Shown: positions 1 to 8,552 of the stretch, piece after piece
Layout: every line of letters begins with the position of its first letter
Numbering within the stretch: position 1 is the stretch's first letter
Source of the DNA: Akkermansiaceae bacterium
GTDB taxonomy: Bacteria; Verrucomicrobiota; Verrucomicrobiia; Verrucomicrobiales; Akkermansiaceae
Direction of reading: 5' to 3'
Length of the DNA: 64,000 nucleotides
Assembly (NCBI GenBank): GCA_015061985.1
Contig: SUVN01000007.1
Location: forward strand, 20,121-84,120
Made by a program: the position numbers and the translations under genes
The notes under the pieces: generated by a model
The model's input: the letters and a program-made list of their open reading frames with translations, nothing else
What the model was told of the DNA's origin: nothing
Database searches by the model: none

Positions 1-586
1 CATCACGCTCACAATCCACCCCCCACACCGTGATGGCATGCGTATACCGCTGCCCGTCCGGCTTCAGAAAGCTTACCCCCACCCAGAAAGCATCACCCCG
101 CCCGAAGCCCTCCGTGAATGCGCGGGTGAAGGCCGCCGCCGGCACCTGCGGCGAACGGTCGCGATACAACAGCTTTCTCCAATCCATACCGGGATAATAG
201 GCACCGGCATCCTGCCGAACCACCACCGCATGTGGCAAACCATCCGGCGATTGGAGCGGCTTGTACTCCCCGGAAAACCACCAGTTCATCGCTTCATCCG
301 GGTCGCTCCCCTCATTATTAAACGATTCGCGCACCACCTGCCAAACCTTTTCTTTCTGCGGGATATCAGAGCGCACCACATCCGCGCGATGCTCCTGCCA
401 CCAGGCTATCAGATTTGCCGCCGTAATTGCCCAACACAGCTCGGAATCCGATCTGTCGCGCGTCTTATTGAAATCATACCAGCCGCCCTGCTCGTTCACG
501 CCCGCCGCCCAGAGCGTCTCTCCCTGTGCCAACTCCGTCAGCACCAGCAGCAAAGCTATCCCTGCACTCCGTAATATTCTGAACAT
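1..586 (-). CDS. IdeS/Mac-like cysteine endopeptidase (C66-like), 5' part only
   Basis: The gene runs off the left edge, so only the first 195 residues are visible. It starts with a signal peptide (MFRILRSAGIALLLVLTELA). The mature part begins GWYDFNKTRD then SELCWAITAANLIAWW, which matches the nucleophile region of streptococcal IdeS/Mac immunoglobulin-G endopeptidases (GWYDVTK...LLCGAATAGNMLHWW). The presumed nucleophile is Cys51. The segment THAITVWGVD holds the presumed catalytic His183, equivalent to HVINLWGAD of IdeS. The catalytic Asp should lie beyond the edge. It is expected to be exported and to cleave a protein substrate; the substrate cannot be read from sequence. The start at 586 sits 6 nt after a good -10 box. 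A second family member occurs at 38465-40513. The family call is fairly secure; IgG specificity is not implied. Confidence 0.75.
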   Translation of the reverse strand, partial: MFRILRSAGIALLLVLTELAQGETLWAAGVNEQGGWYDFNKTRDRSDSELCWAITAANLIAWWQEHRADVVRSDIPQKEKVWQVVRESFNNEGSDPDEAMNWWFSGEYKPLQSPDGLPHAVVVRQDAGAYYPGMDWRKLLYRDRSPQVPAAAFTRAFTEGFGRGDAFWVGVSFLKPDGQRYTHAITVWGVDCERD

Positions 587-592
587 ATACTT

Positions 593-621
593 CTTATAGT
601 CACCACGCCTCCGTTTGACAA
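593..621 (-). promoter_or_regulatory. promoter of the IdeS-like gene
   Basis: TTGTCA (616-621) and TATAAG (593-598) are separated by 17 bp. Only 6 nt separate the -10 box from the ATG, so the transcript is predicted to be leaderless. Confidence 0.6.
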
Positions 622-680
622 GAAAAAAAAGCAGTTGCCGATTCAATAAGCTTTTATGTTCAGTCTCATTGACCTTTCCG

Positions 681-1040
681 TCATGCAGGAGTGGAGCAAA
701 TCACATAAAAACCGTAAAGGAACAGCATCAGCGCGACGCTTGCTGCCGGAATCCAACAGAGTATCACGCTGCTGAGCAGAGGGCAGGCATTGCAGCCCGA
801 CCGCCGCTGCCGATACTGCCACAGAGCCACCAACAGCGGCAATGCGGGCAGCAGGTACATCACATTCCACACCTGAAACTTCAACCGAGCAATGAGCCAC
901 AGCGCCAAATCTGAGACAGAGAGTATCGGTATACAATATGCCCCCACCACCAGCGCTAACACCGACAGCACCATCACCGGCCCGGCCATACGCCAGAACG
1001 TAAGGGTAGATACGGTATAGGGATGTCGGTACTTTTTCAC
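681..1040 (-). CDS. small membrane protein of unknown function
   Basis: This 119-residue protein has about three hydrophobic segments (around MAGPVMVLSVLALVVGAY, VWNVMYLLPALPLLVALW and VILCWIPAASVALMLFLYGF) and one short basic loop, so it is an inner-membrane protein. I do not recognise a family. I chose a GTG start at 1040 (first residues MKKYRHPYT) because it lies 6 nt after a TTGCAT-17-CAGAAT promoter. The longer in-frame ATG at 1091 lies upstream of that promoter, so it would not be in the transcript. The gene is divergent from the phosphate transporter. Confidence 0.55.
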   Translation of the reverse strand: MKKYRHPYTVSTLTFWRMAGPVMVLSVLALVVGAYCIPILSVSDLALWLIARLKFQVWNVMYLLPALPLLVALWQYRQRRSGCNACPLLSSVILCWIPAASVALMLFLYGFYVICSTPA

Positions 1041-1046
1041 CCGGTC

Positions 1047-1075
1047 ATTCTGGCATAACAGAGCTGATAATGCAA
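1047..1075 (-). promoter_or_regulatory. promoter of the 119-aa membrane protein gene
   Basis: TTGCAT (1070-1075), 17 bp, CAGAAT (1047-1052), then 6 nt to the GTG start. It decides the start codon of this gene. Confidence 0.5.
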
Positions 1076-1141
1076 GTTTCATTTCAGGCAATGTGGCGAA
1101 AACGTCACATATCAGGTGGCGAATTACTCACAGTACGAAGC

Positions 1142-1170
1142 GTGCATCTTCTGCGTGGGTATGGTAAAAA
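1142..1170 (+). promoter_or_regulatory. probable promoter of the first PiT gene
   Basis: GTGCAT (1142-1147), 17 bp, TAAAAA (1165-1170), then 10 nt to the ATG at 1181. It is weaker than the others in the window but has the same geometry. Confidence 0.4.
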
Positions 1171-1180
1171 CAGTATCGTT

Positions 1181-3409
1181 ATGAGCACTATGTATATGGT
1201 GATATTAGGAATCCTGCTGCTGCTGGCCGTGTACGATCTGGTGGTAGGCATTACAAACGACGCGGCCAACTTCCTGAATTCAGCCCGCGGATGCAACGTC
1301 GCACGCCATAGCTTCATTGTGGCGGTGGCAGCCGTAGGTGTGGTTCTGGGAGCCTCCTTCTCCGGGGGGATGATGGAAATCGCCCGCAGCGGCGTATTCG
1401 TTCCGGCGGCATTCAGTTTCCATGATTTAATGCTGCTGTTTCTGGCGGTCATGCTCACGGATGTGATTCTGCTGGATTTGTTCAACACCTTCGGGCTGCC
1501 GACCTCAACCACGGTATCGCTGGTGTTTGAATTGCTGGGTGCAGCACTGGCCGGAGCCATCTTCACCATGTGCCACGGCGGCCCGGAGGTCGCGCAGGAG
1601 CTGGGTGCCTACATTAACAGCTCCAAGGCGCTGACCATCATCTCCGGTATCTTCGTATCCGTAGGTATCTCCTTTGTCTGCGGTTGCACCATCATGTGGA
1701 TAGCCCGCCTGCTCTTCACCTTCCAGTATCGGAAGATGTACAAATATGTGGGTGCGTTGTGGTGTGCACTCTCTCTTACGGCAATCACCTACTTTGCGGT
1801 GTTCAAGGGGCTCAAGAGCAGCACACTGGTGGACAAGGCCACGCTGTTATGGCTCAATGAAAACATCCTGATTGCCACGCTCTGTGCACTGGTCGGTTGG
1901 TATTTGATATCTGCTATCCTGCAATATGTCCTGCGTATCAACACGCTCAAAATCACAGTACTCGCCGGCACCTGTGCACTGGCATTTGCCTTTGCGGGCA
2001 ATGACCTGGTGAACTTCATCGGCGTCTTCATGGCGGCGGAATCGTCCATGCACATCGCCTCTGCCCACGTGGCAGCCGGTGGTGACCTGGCCACGCTGAA
2101 GATGGGTGCGCTTGCCGAGCCGGTAAAAGCCAATGTATTCTACCTCATTGGGGCGGGACTCATCATGGTGCTGGCTCTGGTCTTCTCCAAAAAAGCCCGC
2201 ACCGTGTCAGACACGGAAGTGAAACTGGCACGCAGCAAGGGCGGCAGCAAGGAACGCTTCGGCTCCTGCGCCCCGGCACGCGCCATGGTGCGCTACACGC
2301 TCATCGCAATGCGCGGCATCAACGCCATCACTCCTGAGCCAATCTCTCGCTTTGTCAGCAATCGCTTCAAGCCGCTGGAGATGCAGGAGGATGAAACGCA
2401 GGCTTTCGACCTCATCCGAGCCTCTGTCAACCTGACCGTATCCGCCCTGCTCATCTCACTGGCCACCTCGCTCAAGCTCCCGCTCTCCACAACCTACGTC
2501 ACCTTCATGGTGGCCATGGGTACATCTCTGGCAGACAGAGCATGGGGACGCGACAGCGCGGTATACCGCATCACCGGTGTGCTGACGGTCATCGGCGGCT
2601 GGCTGATGACAGGACTTCTGGCGCTCACCGCAGCCTTCATCACCGCCATGGTCATGCTCTATCTGGGCATGTGGGGCGTGGGTATCATGCTGGCCATTGC
2701 GGCATTCATCCTGGTGAAAGCCGCCATCTTCCACCGTAACAAGAGCAAGGAGACGGTCAGCGTCCTGAATCTGGATGACCGTAACACCCTGCTCAACATC
2801 GGCGAAGCTTCCGCAGACCGCATGGGACGCATTCTGGGTATCTACCGCGCCACGGTGAAAGCCCTCCTCAACGAAGATCGTGACGGACTCAAGCGCCTGC
2901 GCCGCAAGGCCCGCGAGGTATCCCGCACGCTCAAAGCCATGAAAGAGGACGAGGTACTGCCCAGTCTGCACGGGCTCAATCCCCGCCTGGCACACCGTGG
3001 GCAACTGCTGCTGCGTATCCACGAGAGCAGCATGGCCGTGGCGGAAAGCCTGCTCATCATCGTGAAGGCCGGCTACAAGCACATCGACAACAACCACACC
3101 GGACTCAATGAAGAACAAGCCCGAGACCTGCTCGCCATGAGTGACAAGGTGGCTGCCTTCTACCCCGGCATGTGCCAAATGCTCAAATCCTCCGACTTCA
3201 GCAACATGCAAGCCATGATGCAGCAGGCCGGCGACCTGAGCAGCGACTTTGCCGACTGTATCACCCGCCACCTCATCCGCGAGAATGAGGACGAGGGCTG
3301 CTTCCGCACAGCCATCCTGTACCTGAACCTGCTGAACGAGACCCGCACCATGATGCGCAAGAGTTTCAATCTCATTCAGGAACAGCGTGAGCTCTTCGAA
3401 TCTCCGTAA
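1181..3409 (+). CDS. PiT-family inorganic phosphate transporter with C-terminal PhoU-like domain
   Basis: The 742-residue membrane protein is a low-affinity phosphate symporter of the PiT/Pho4 family. The N-terminal part has the first PiT signature (GITNDAANFLNSARG). The mirrored second repeat carries AFAGNDLVNFIGVFMA and, near residue 430, LPLSTTYVTFMVAMGTS. About ten membrane segments run to residue 520. The last 220 residues are helical and PhoU-like (HIDNNHTGLNEEQ, SSDFADCITRHLI), a fusion also seen in Bacteroidota-type PiT proteins. I set the start at 1181 (MSTMYMVILGILLLL), which aligns with the paralogue at 29326 (MDTIYYVIYGLLMFL). A longer frame opens at 1070 but would begin inside the divergent gene's promoter. 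It is followed by a strong terminator, so it is monocistronic. Confidence 0.9.
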   Translation: MSTMYMVILGILLLLAVYDLVVGITNDAANFLNSARGCNVARHSFIVAVAAVGVVLGASFSGGMMEIARSGVFVPAAFSFHDLMLLFLAVMLTDVILLDLFNTFGLPTSTTVSLVFELLGAALAGAIFTMCHGGPEVAQELGAYINSSKALTIISGIFVSVGISFVCGCTIMWIARLLFTFQYRKMYKYVGALWCALSLTAITYFAVFKGLKSSTLVDKATLLWLNENILIATLCALVGWYLISAILQYVLRINTLKITVLAGTCALAFAFAGNDLVNFIGVFMAAESSMHIASAHVAAGGDLATLKMGALAEPVKANVFYLIGAGLIMVLALVFSKKARTVSDTEVKLARSKGGSKERFGSCAPARAMVRYTLIAMRGINAITPEPISRFVSNRFKPLEMQEDETQAFDLIRASVNLTVSALLISLATSLKLPLSTTYVTFMVAMGTSLADRAWGRDSAVYRITGVLTVIGGWLMTGLLALTAAFITAMVMLYLGMWGVGIMLAIAAFILVKAAIFHRNKSKETVSVLNLDDRNTLLNIGEASADRMGRILGIYRATVKALLNEDRDGLKRLRRKAREVSRTLKAMKEDEVLPSLHGLNPRLAHRGQLLLRIHESSMAVAESLLIIVKAGYKHIDNNHTGLNEEQARDLLAMSDKVAAFYPGMCQMLKSSDFSNMQAMMQQAGDLSSDFADCITRHLIRENEDEGCFRTAILYLNLLNETRTMMRKSFNLIQEQRELFESP

Positions 3410-3432
3410 GGCGTGACTGCCATCGATGGTTG

Positions 3433-3470
3433 CCCCCCTGCCGGTTCTCCGGCAGGAGGGGATTTTATTA
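3433..3470 (+). terminator. rho-independent terminator after PiT gene
   Basis: CCCCTGCCGG, loop TTCT, CCGGCAGG-A-GGGG, followed by ATTTTATTATT. Confidence 0.8.
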
Positions 3471-3480
3471 TTCATCAGAC

Positions 3481-3510
3481 TTGACGACTGACCCATGAGT
3501 GGAGTATCAT
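3481..3510 (+). promoter_or_regulatory. promoter of the 268-aa membrane protein gene
   Basis: TTGACG (3481-3486), 18 bp, TATCAT (3505-3510), 10 nt, ATG at 3521. The upstream ATG at 3509 lies inside the -10 box, so the start at 3521 is preferred. Confidence 0.55.
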
Positions 3511-3520
3511 GTCCCAACAA

Positions 3521-4327
3521 ATGAAAACTACCCCTCTGCCACAGCAAGACTCCGAAAGGCCCGCCGAAAAAGGCATGGTATATGTATCAGCCAATAAAAA
3601 CTATCTCACCATAAGGGAAAAGGATTTCGGGTACACCATCATTCCCGTAGGATGTATCAAGGCTGCCGTTATGAAAGGAACATACATCCATCTTTCATTA
3701 AAAAACGGAATCGTTTTCAAATGTCTTTCCTCAGCTGATATTGACAGAATTTCAATAAACGCTGCAACGAATGGTAACAGCAAGTCTGTCAAATTATTCA
3801 AAAATGCCTGTTGCGAAAGCGTTACGGGTAAAAAAGTGATGTACCTGCGCACGGAGCAGCTCTCTCTGTCCGGGGGACTGTTTCTGCTTGCCTTCTTTAT
3901 CCCTTGCATTGTCGGCCATTTTACCGCTGACACAGAGCGCTGCCTTAGCCTCTCTTCTTCATTGATATTTCTCTCCATCAATTTTGCCTTATACTATCTT
4001 CTCGCGTCTGCGTTCTCTATAACAAAAAAGCAAGAAAGCATCAACTATTTTCGGCTCAATAGTAAATGGCTGCATCTGCAATCCGACAGCGGGATATACT
4101 ATTCCATCAGGAAAGATTACATACGGGCTGTTTACCATCTGAGTTGCGGAAAATATATCCTGCTGAAAAACAATAACTGTCTGCCGTGTTCAGATGATTA
4201 TATTTCCGCTGAACTCGCATCAATAGAGATAAAGCGAGAAAGAAAATGGCTGCGGTGGGTGCTCCTGGTTTTGTATATTCCCTTGTCCGTGATTCTGACC
4301 GTTCTTTATCTGTTAATACTATTCTGA
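3521..4327 (+). CDS. hypothetical membrane protein
   Basis: The 268-residue protein begins MKTTPLPQQD and has a soluble N-terminal region (about 110 residues, Lys-rich). Two closely spaced membrane segments follow around LSLSGGLFLLAFFIPCIVGHF and LIFLSINFALYYLLASAF. A second soluble region of about 80 residues precedes a C-terminal membrane anchor (WVLLVLYIPLSVILTVLYLL). The first soluble part contains YVSANKNYLTIREKDFGY, vaguely like a LytTR-type beta module, but no DNA-binding claim can be made. The region is AT-richer than its neighbours, which suggests an accessory gene. I do not recognise the family. It converges on the TIGR03790 gene with 24 nt between stops. Confidence 0.6.
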   Translation: MKTTPLPQQDSERPAEKGMVYVSANKNYLTIREKDFGYTIIPVGCIKAAVMKGTYIHLSLKNGIVFKCLSSADIDRISINAATNGNSKSVKLFKNACCESVTGKKVMYLRTEQLSLSGGLFLLAFFIPCIVGHFTADTERCLSLSSSLIFLSINFALYYLLASAFSITKKQESINYFRLNSKWLHLQSDSGIYYSIRKDYIRAVYHLSCGKYILLKNNNCLPCSDDYISAELASIEIKRERKWLRWVLLVLYIPLSVILTVLYLLILF

Positions 4328-4351
4328 AGCGCCCCAAGGCCGCAGTTGCGT

Positions 4352-5902
4352 TTATTTCTTATCGGCAGCATCTGCGGCTTTCTTTGCTTCGGCCTCACGC
4401 TTTTTCTTTTCGGCACGCTCGCGGTCACGCTCTTCCTTGATAACCACATCAGCGGTGGCCTCCACCGCTGCATAGTGCGGGGAACGTATCATTTCCGCCA
4501 GACAACGCCGCATCATGTCCTTTGCAAGCTCCTGTTCACCCTTATTAAAAAGTGAGGTAATGTACAGCAGCCTGTTGCGTAACTTATCTTCGTGACGCTG
4601 AGAACCATTCATAGCCATGCGGAAATATTCCGCAGCCTTGCCGGGAGCTTTATGTTCCAGACAATACCAGGCAAAGGCCTCCGCAAAGAATGCTCCGTGT
4701 TTCCCGGAAAGGAATCGCGGTAATTTGGTCAGCATCTGTTCATAATTGCCACGGCATCCGGCAGTCATCAGTGACCACTGCACAAAGGGGTTATCCTGCG
4801 GTACCCGATTCACCGTACGAGCGGCAAAAGGACGATAGAGAGGGTCACCGAGGACGAGATTCTGCCAGGACAGATAGGGCGTGGCCTGCAGAGCCGCTTC
4901 TGCCACGGTATAGCCCCTCAGCAGGCGATTATAGAAAATATCAGGGTGAATCGTGGCATGGAGATAGGGCTCCGATGCATTTCCGGCACTAACAGCCGCT
5001 CCCCGTTTCAGCAGCGCACCGACCCATATTTTGGCATTCTTGGGGGAACTGCAGCTGTAGGAATGCAGGTGAAAAGCTATAGCCCCGGGAAGAAAGCGAA
5101 AAGAGTCCGGGGCAGTTTCGGAAAAAGGACCGTTTGCCGGATAGGCATACCACCCGAAATAAACCGCCACTCCCTGCATCATGGGAAAATCCTTGGCAAG
5201 CGTCTTTCGGGAGCTTTCGTGGAAAAGCGGCTGCCAGGCGCGCTGAGCCAGCGCAGCTACCTCGCGAATCCAGTCATCGCCCATGGGATACGGGCCTCCG
5301 CTATCCACGACAACCCATCCCCAGAGTCCCTGCCGCTCCACCTGAGCCGGCTCTTCTATCATACGCATGATGGTCTCCTCATCCGGAGCATCGATGCGGC
5401 AGACACTCAGCGCCGCAGGAGGCGTTTCACAAAATCGCCGACTGCCTTCGAAAGAGGGGTTCGTTATGGTACCGGGAAGCTGATATCGGGCACCGAGCAA
5501 AGCCAGCTCCGTATCCAGCGTGGCAGAGCTTTTTAACTGCGGATTCTCTTTTTCTGAACCGGGGATTCTTCCCACCAACAGTGGGCAATCCGGCATCAGG
5601 AGCAGCGCATAAATATCTTTTTTCCCGCCCAGAGAAACGGCAGAAGACAAGCGCCACTCCCGTTCCTCTGCTATCTTGAGCAGAGGTTTCTCCACCAGCC
5701 GCGTATAATTCTCCCGCGAAAGATTATTCGCGCTGAGCTTCAATCCCACCATATTCTCCTGTGGGATATTGCGAACCTCTGCATAGCGGAAAGCCGCTTT
5801 TTTGCTCAGCGGTGATTTTTCATTGTACACCACCACCACCTGTTGCGGCGTCAGTGCCGACGCTACTGCTGCCATCAACAGTCCTATGCACCATTTCCAC
5901 AT
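4352..5902 (-). CDS. TIGR03790 family exported protein
   Basis: The 516-residue protein has a signal peptide (MWKWCIGLLMAAVASALT). It then shows the TIGR03790 N-terminal pattern: VVVVYNEKSPLSKKAAFRYA, IPQENMVGLKLS. The family is found in Planctomycetota, Verrucomicrobiota and some Deltaproteobacteria, and its function is unknown. Further features are YLSWQNLVLGDPLYRPF, a typical late motif of the family, then a helical TPR-like region. It ends in a charged tail rich in Lys, Glu and Ala (EERDRERAEKKKREAEAKK) that should form a single helix. The start lies 13 nt after the ffh stop, so the two are probably co-transcribed, although no functional link is known. Confidence 0.8.
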   Translation of the reverse strand: MWKWCIGLLMAAVASALTPQQVVVVYNEKSPLSKKAAFRYAEVRNIPQENMVGLKLSANNLSRENYTRLVEKPLLKIAEEREWRLSSAVSLGGKKDIYALLLMPDCPLLVGRIPGSEKENPQLKSSATLDTELALLGARYQLPGTITNPSFEGSRRFCETPPAALSVCRIDAPDEETIMRMIEEPAQVERQGLWGWVVVDSGGPYPMGDDWIREVAALAQRAWQPLFHESSRKTLAKDFPMMQGVAVYFGWYAYPANGPFSETAPDSFRFLPGAIAFHLHSYSCSSPKNAKIWVGALLKRGAAVSAGNASEPYLHATIHPDIFYNRLLRGYTVAEAALQATPYLSWQNLVLGDPLYRPFAARTVNRVPQDNPFVQWSLMTAGCRGNYEQMLTKLPRFLSGKHGAFFAEAFAWYCLEHKAPGKAAEYFRMAMNGSQRHEDKLRNRLLYITSLFNKGEQELAKDMMRRCLAEMIRSPHYAAVEATADVVIKEERDRERAEKKKREAEAKKAADAADKK

Positions 5903-5915
5903 GGCAACGAATCAT

Positions 5916-7430
5916 TCAGCGACGCTTGAAGAGTCCACGGAAAGCATTCATGCCTCCCATGCCGCCTTTCGGCATGCCGCGCTTGCCCGCCATCTCTGCC
6001 AGAGCAGACAAATCCGGCATCTGAGACATATCAGGCATGCCGCCCTCTGCCCCATTCATGAGCGATGCCATATCCGGCATACCGGCGGGCATCTTACCTG
6101 CTGCACCACCGCGCATCATGCTCTTCATCAGGCCTCCCATCTTGCCCTTGCCGCTCATCATTTCCTTCATTTCCTTAAAGTTCTTGATGAAGCGGTTCAC
6201 CTCAATCTCGGAGCAGCCGGAGCCCTTGGCAATGCGGCGGCGGCGGGAGGGGATGAGCAGCTTGTAGTTGGCACGCTCAGCGGGAGTCATAGAGAGAACA
6301 ATAGCTTCCATATGCTTCATACGCTTGGGGTCAAGCGCACCCTCCGGCAGATTCTTGCGTATCTTGCTGAACCCCGGCAACAAACCCAGCAATCCCTCCA
6401 GAGGCCCAAGACTCTGCATCATCTTCATCTGGTTCAGGAAGTCATTGAAATTGAATTCGCCGCTCATCAGACGGTTCATGGAGCTCATGGCCGATTCCTG
6501 GTCTATTTTCTCGGCGGCCTTTTCCACCAGACCGACGATATCGCCCATGCCGAGGATACGATCAGCCATACGCTGCGGTACAAACGCACCGAACATGTCG
6601 AGCTTCTCCCCTTCGCCCATGTACTTGATAGGCTTCCCGGTCACGGCGCGCATGGAGAGCGCGGCACCGCCTCGGGCATCGCCGTCCAGCTTGGTCAGCA
6701 CAATACCGGTGAGCCCAACGGCCTCATCGAAGGTCTGGGCCACGCGCACGGCCTGCTGACCGGTTGCCGCGTCTGCCACCAGCAGAGCCTCCTGCGGCTT
6801 GAGGAATTGGGCAAGCTTCCGCAGCTCTGCCACAAGGGCATCGTCCACCTCCTGCCGACCGGCGGTATCGAAGATAATGCAGTCATGCTCCTGCCCCGCA
6901 GCCCAACGCAGGGCATCCTTTGCCACGCGGATGACATCTTTCTCGCTCGCAGAAGGGGTATAGACCGGCACCTCCACCTGAGCCGCCAGGGTGGCCAGCT
7001 GATCAATGGCAGCCGGGCGTATGAGGTCACACGCCACCAGCAGAGGCTTGCGGCCATCCATCTTCAGTCGGCGAGCCAGCTTGGCACTGGTGGTTGTCTT
7101 ACCCGCACCATTGAGACCCACCACCAGAATGTGCGCAGGAGGGGTCAGATTCAGTTCGGCAGCATCGCCGCCCAGCAATGCTGCGAGTTCATCACGGAAA
7201 ATCTTGACAATCTGCTCCCCGGGTTTCACGGATTTGAGCACCTTCTCTCCCATGGCCTGTTCCTTGACATGGGCAATAAACTCGCGAGCAACGCTATACT
7301 CCACGTCGGCATCCAGAAGCGCCATACGCACATCACGCAGCGCGTCCTTGATGTTGGATTCGGAAATTTTGCTCAGGCCACGCACTTTGCGCAACGCATC
7401 ATCAAGCTTATCGGAAAGAAGCGAGAACAT
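5916..7430 (-). CDS. ffh: signal recognition particle GTPase Ffh
   Basis: This is the protein subunit of the bacterial SRP, which binds 4.5S RNA and signal sequences and docks with FtsY for cotranslational membrane insertion. The 504-residue product has the N domain (MFSLLSDKLDDALRKVRGLS). It has the NG GTPase with GLNGAGKTTTSAKLA, the IIFDTAGRQEVDD box and TKLDGDARGG. It also has the Met-rich M domain with SRRRRIAKGSG, the RNA-binding helix-turn-helix. The C-terminus is longer and more Met/Gly-rich than in E. coli (MSGKGKMGGLMKSMM...), which is common in this phylum. The length fits the family. It is preceded by a near-consensus promoter with only 6 nt to ATG, so translation of the first gene of this operon is predicted to be leaderless. 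Confidence 0.97.
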   Translation of the reverse strand: MFSLLSDKLDDALRKVRGLSKISESNIKDALRDVRMALLDADVEYSVAREFIAHVKEQAMGEKVLKSVKPGEQIVKIFRDELAALLGGDAAELNLTPPAHILVVGLNGAGKTTTSAKLARRLKMDGRKPLLVACDLIRPAAIDQLATLAAQVEVPVYTPSASEKDVIRVAKDALRWAAGQEHDCIIFDTAGRQEVDDALVAELRKLAQFLKPQEALLVADAATGQQAVRVAQTFDEAVGLTGIVLTKLDGDARGGAALSMRAVTGKPIKYMGEGEKLDMFGAFVPQRMADRILGMGDIVGLVEKAAEKIDQESAMSSMNRLMSGEFNFNDFLNQMKMMQSLGPLEGLLGLLPGFSKIRKNLPEGALDPKRMKHMEAIVLSMTPAERANYKLLIPSRRRRIAKGSGCSEIEVNRFIKNFKEMKEMMSGKGKMGGLMKSMMRGGAAGKMPAGMPDMASLMNGAEGGMPDMSQMPDLSALAEMAGKRGMPKGGMGGMNAFRGLFKRR

Positions 7431-7436
7431 GGCATC

Positions 7437-7465
7437 ACACTAGCGGAAAACGGCTGAGCTGTCAA
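7437..7465 (-). promoter_or_regulatory. ffh promoter
   Basis: TTGACA (7460-7465), 17 bp, TAGTGT (7437-7442), 6 nt, ATG at 7430. Confidence 0.7.
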
Positions 7466-7529
7466 GTATTCCGCGCGCCATATCAGGCACTTTCAGGGCA
7501 GAGAGATGCAAAAACGGAACAATACACTC

Positions 7530-7558
7530 TTGACAAACGATTATGAGACTGTTAGAGT
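7530..7558 (+). promoter_or_regulatory. promoter of the 303-aa membrane protein gene
   Basis: TTGACA (7530-7535), 17 bp, TAGAGT (7553-7558), 10 nt, ATG at 7569. Confidence 0.7.
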
Positions 7559-7568
7559 CACCCGCGTG

Positions 7569-8480
7569 ATGACTTCTACCCTAGCCTACGCCCTACCGGA
7601 GCCGAACGTGTGGCTCTTCCGTCTCTCATTCTGGGGCATTATCGCCATGCTGGCAGCCGGAGGCATCGGCATCTATCGCGCATCAAAGAATCTGTTTGCC
7701 CTCTATCGTGATACAAAGGATGTTTTTCTGAGCATGCCGGTAACGCTGTTCAACTGGGCCTCACTGGCCGTGTTGCTCTGGATTGGCAGGCAGGATGCAG
7801 ATTTGCTCAGCAGCATGAAATCGGAAGCGGCTCAGGCCGCCACCGTCTGGCTGGGCACATTTGCCATAGCTGTAGTACAAGCCCGCAAATGCAACCCGGG
7901 CATGCCCCTACTGCAAATCTTTTCCGCAGGCTGCGGCAGACTGCTGCTGGGCACCCTGTCACAACTGGGAGCCCTGCTGGTGCTGGCAGGCTGTCTCTTT
8001 GCCTTTTTCGGAAACACTTGTGGCCGACGGAGCAGATTCGGCTTCGGCCCGTATGTTTCCGATCTGTCGACGAAGCTGTTTCTCATCTCGCTGGCCGCAA
8101 GCATATTCCGGATGATATGGTCGATTGTCTATGAAACCGATCGCGAGGAAGTGAACGAGAAGCGAGGCTGGATTTACGGAGTGGTGAACGTGCTGCTGTT
8201 CTGTCTGGCCTGTTGGGGAGGCTCTCTGCTGTGTGAGCAATACGAACTTGCCTCCACGGATACCCTGCTCCGCGCGACAGAGAGGAAAAAGCCCGCCGCC
8301 GTGCGTCACATCATCGCATTCAATCCGGAGCTGTCCCGCACAGAAGCTATCCTGTCAGCCACAGATAACGGGCACAGAAAAACCCTCCGCGCCCTCATCA
8401 GAACCCGCAGCGACCTCGTCACAGCCCGCCAACGGGCAGAGGAGAACGGCAACCAACAGCTGATGTCTTTCCTCAAGTAA
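7569..8480 (+). CDS. hypothetical membrane protein with ankyrin-like C-terminus
   Basis: The 303-residue product starts MTSTLAYALPEPNVW. It has roughly five membrane segments, for example FWGIIAMLAAGGIGIY, LFNWASLAVLLWIG, LGALLVLAGCLFAFFG and VVNVLLFCLACWGGSLL. The last 70 residues (AAVRHIIAFNPELSRTEA, then GHRKTLRALIRTRSDL) read like one and a half degenerate ankyrin repeats on the far side of the membrane. I do not recognise the family. The start at 7569 is chosen over the upstream frame opening at 7506 because a near-consensus promoter lies between them. Confidence 0.6.
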   Translation: MTSTLAYALPEPNVWLFRLSFWGIIAMLAAGGIGIYRASKNLFALYRDTKDVFLSMPVTLFNWASLAVLLWIGRQDADLLSSMKSEAAQAATVWLGTFAIAVVQARKCNPGMPLLQIFSAGCGRLLLGTLSQLGALLVLAGCLFAFFGNTCGRRSRFGFGPYVSDLSTKLFLISLAASIFRMIWSIVYETDREEVNEKRGWIYGVVNVLLFCLACWGGSLLCEQYELASTDTLLRATERKKPAAVRHIIAFNPELSRTEAILSATDNGHRKTLRALIRTRSDLVTARQRAEENGNQQLMSFLK

Positions 8481-8495
8481 CCGAAAACATTGAGC

Positions 8496-8527
8496 GCGCC
8501 AGGGTTTCCCCCGGCGCACCTTTTTTA
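8496..8527 (+). terminator. rho-independent terminator
   Basis: GCGCC-AGGG-TTT-CCC-CC-GGCGC followed by ACCTTTTTT, between the convergent membrane-protein and porin genes. Confidence 0.65.
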
Positions 8528-8552
8528 CATACACGTTACAGCACAAATGGTC

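Noticed and set aside
5802..7457. 551-codon plus-strand open frame antisense to ffh
   Set aside because: It is His/Leu-rich with no domain, lies exactly opposite a complete ffh, and has the codon pattern of an antisense shadow.
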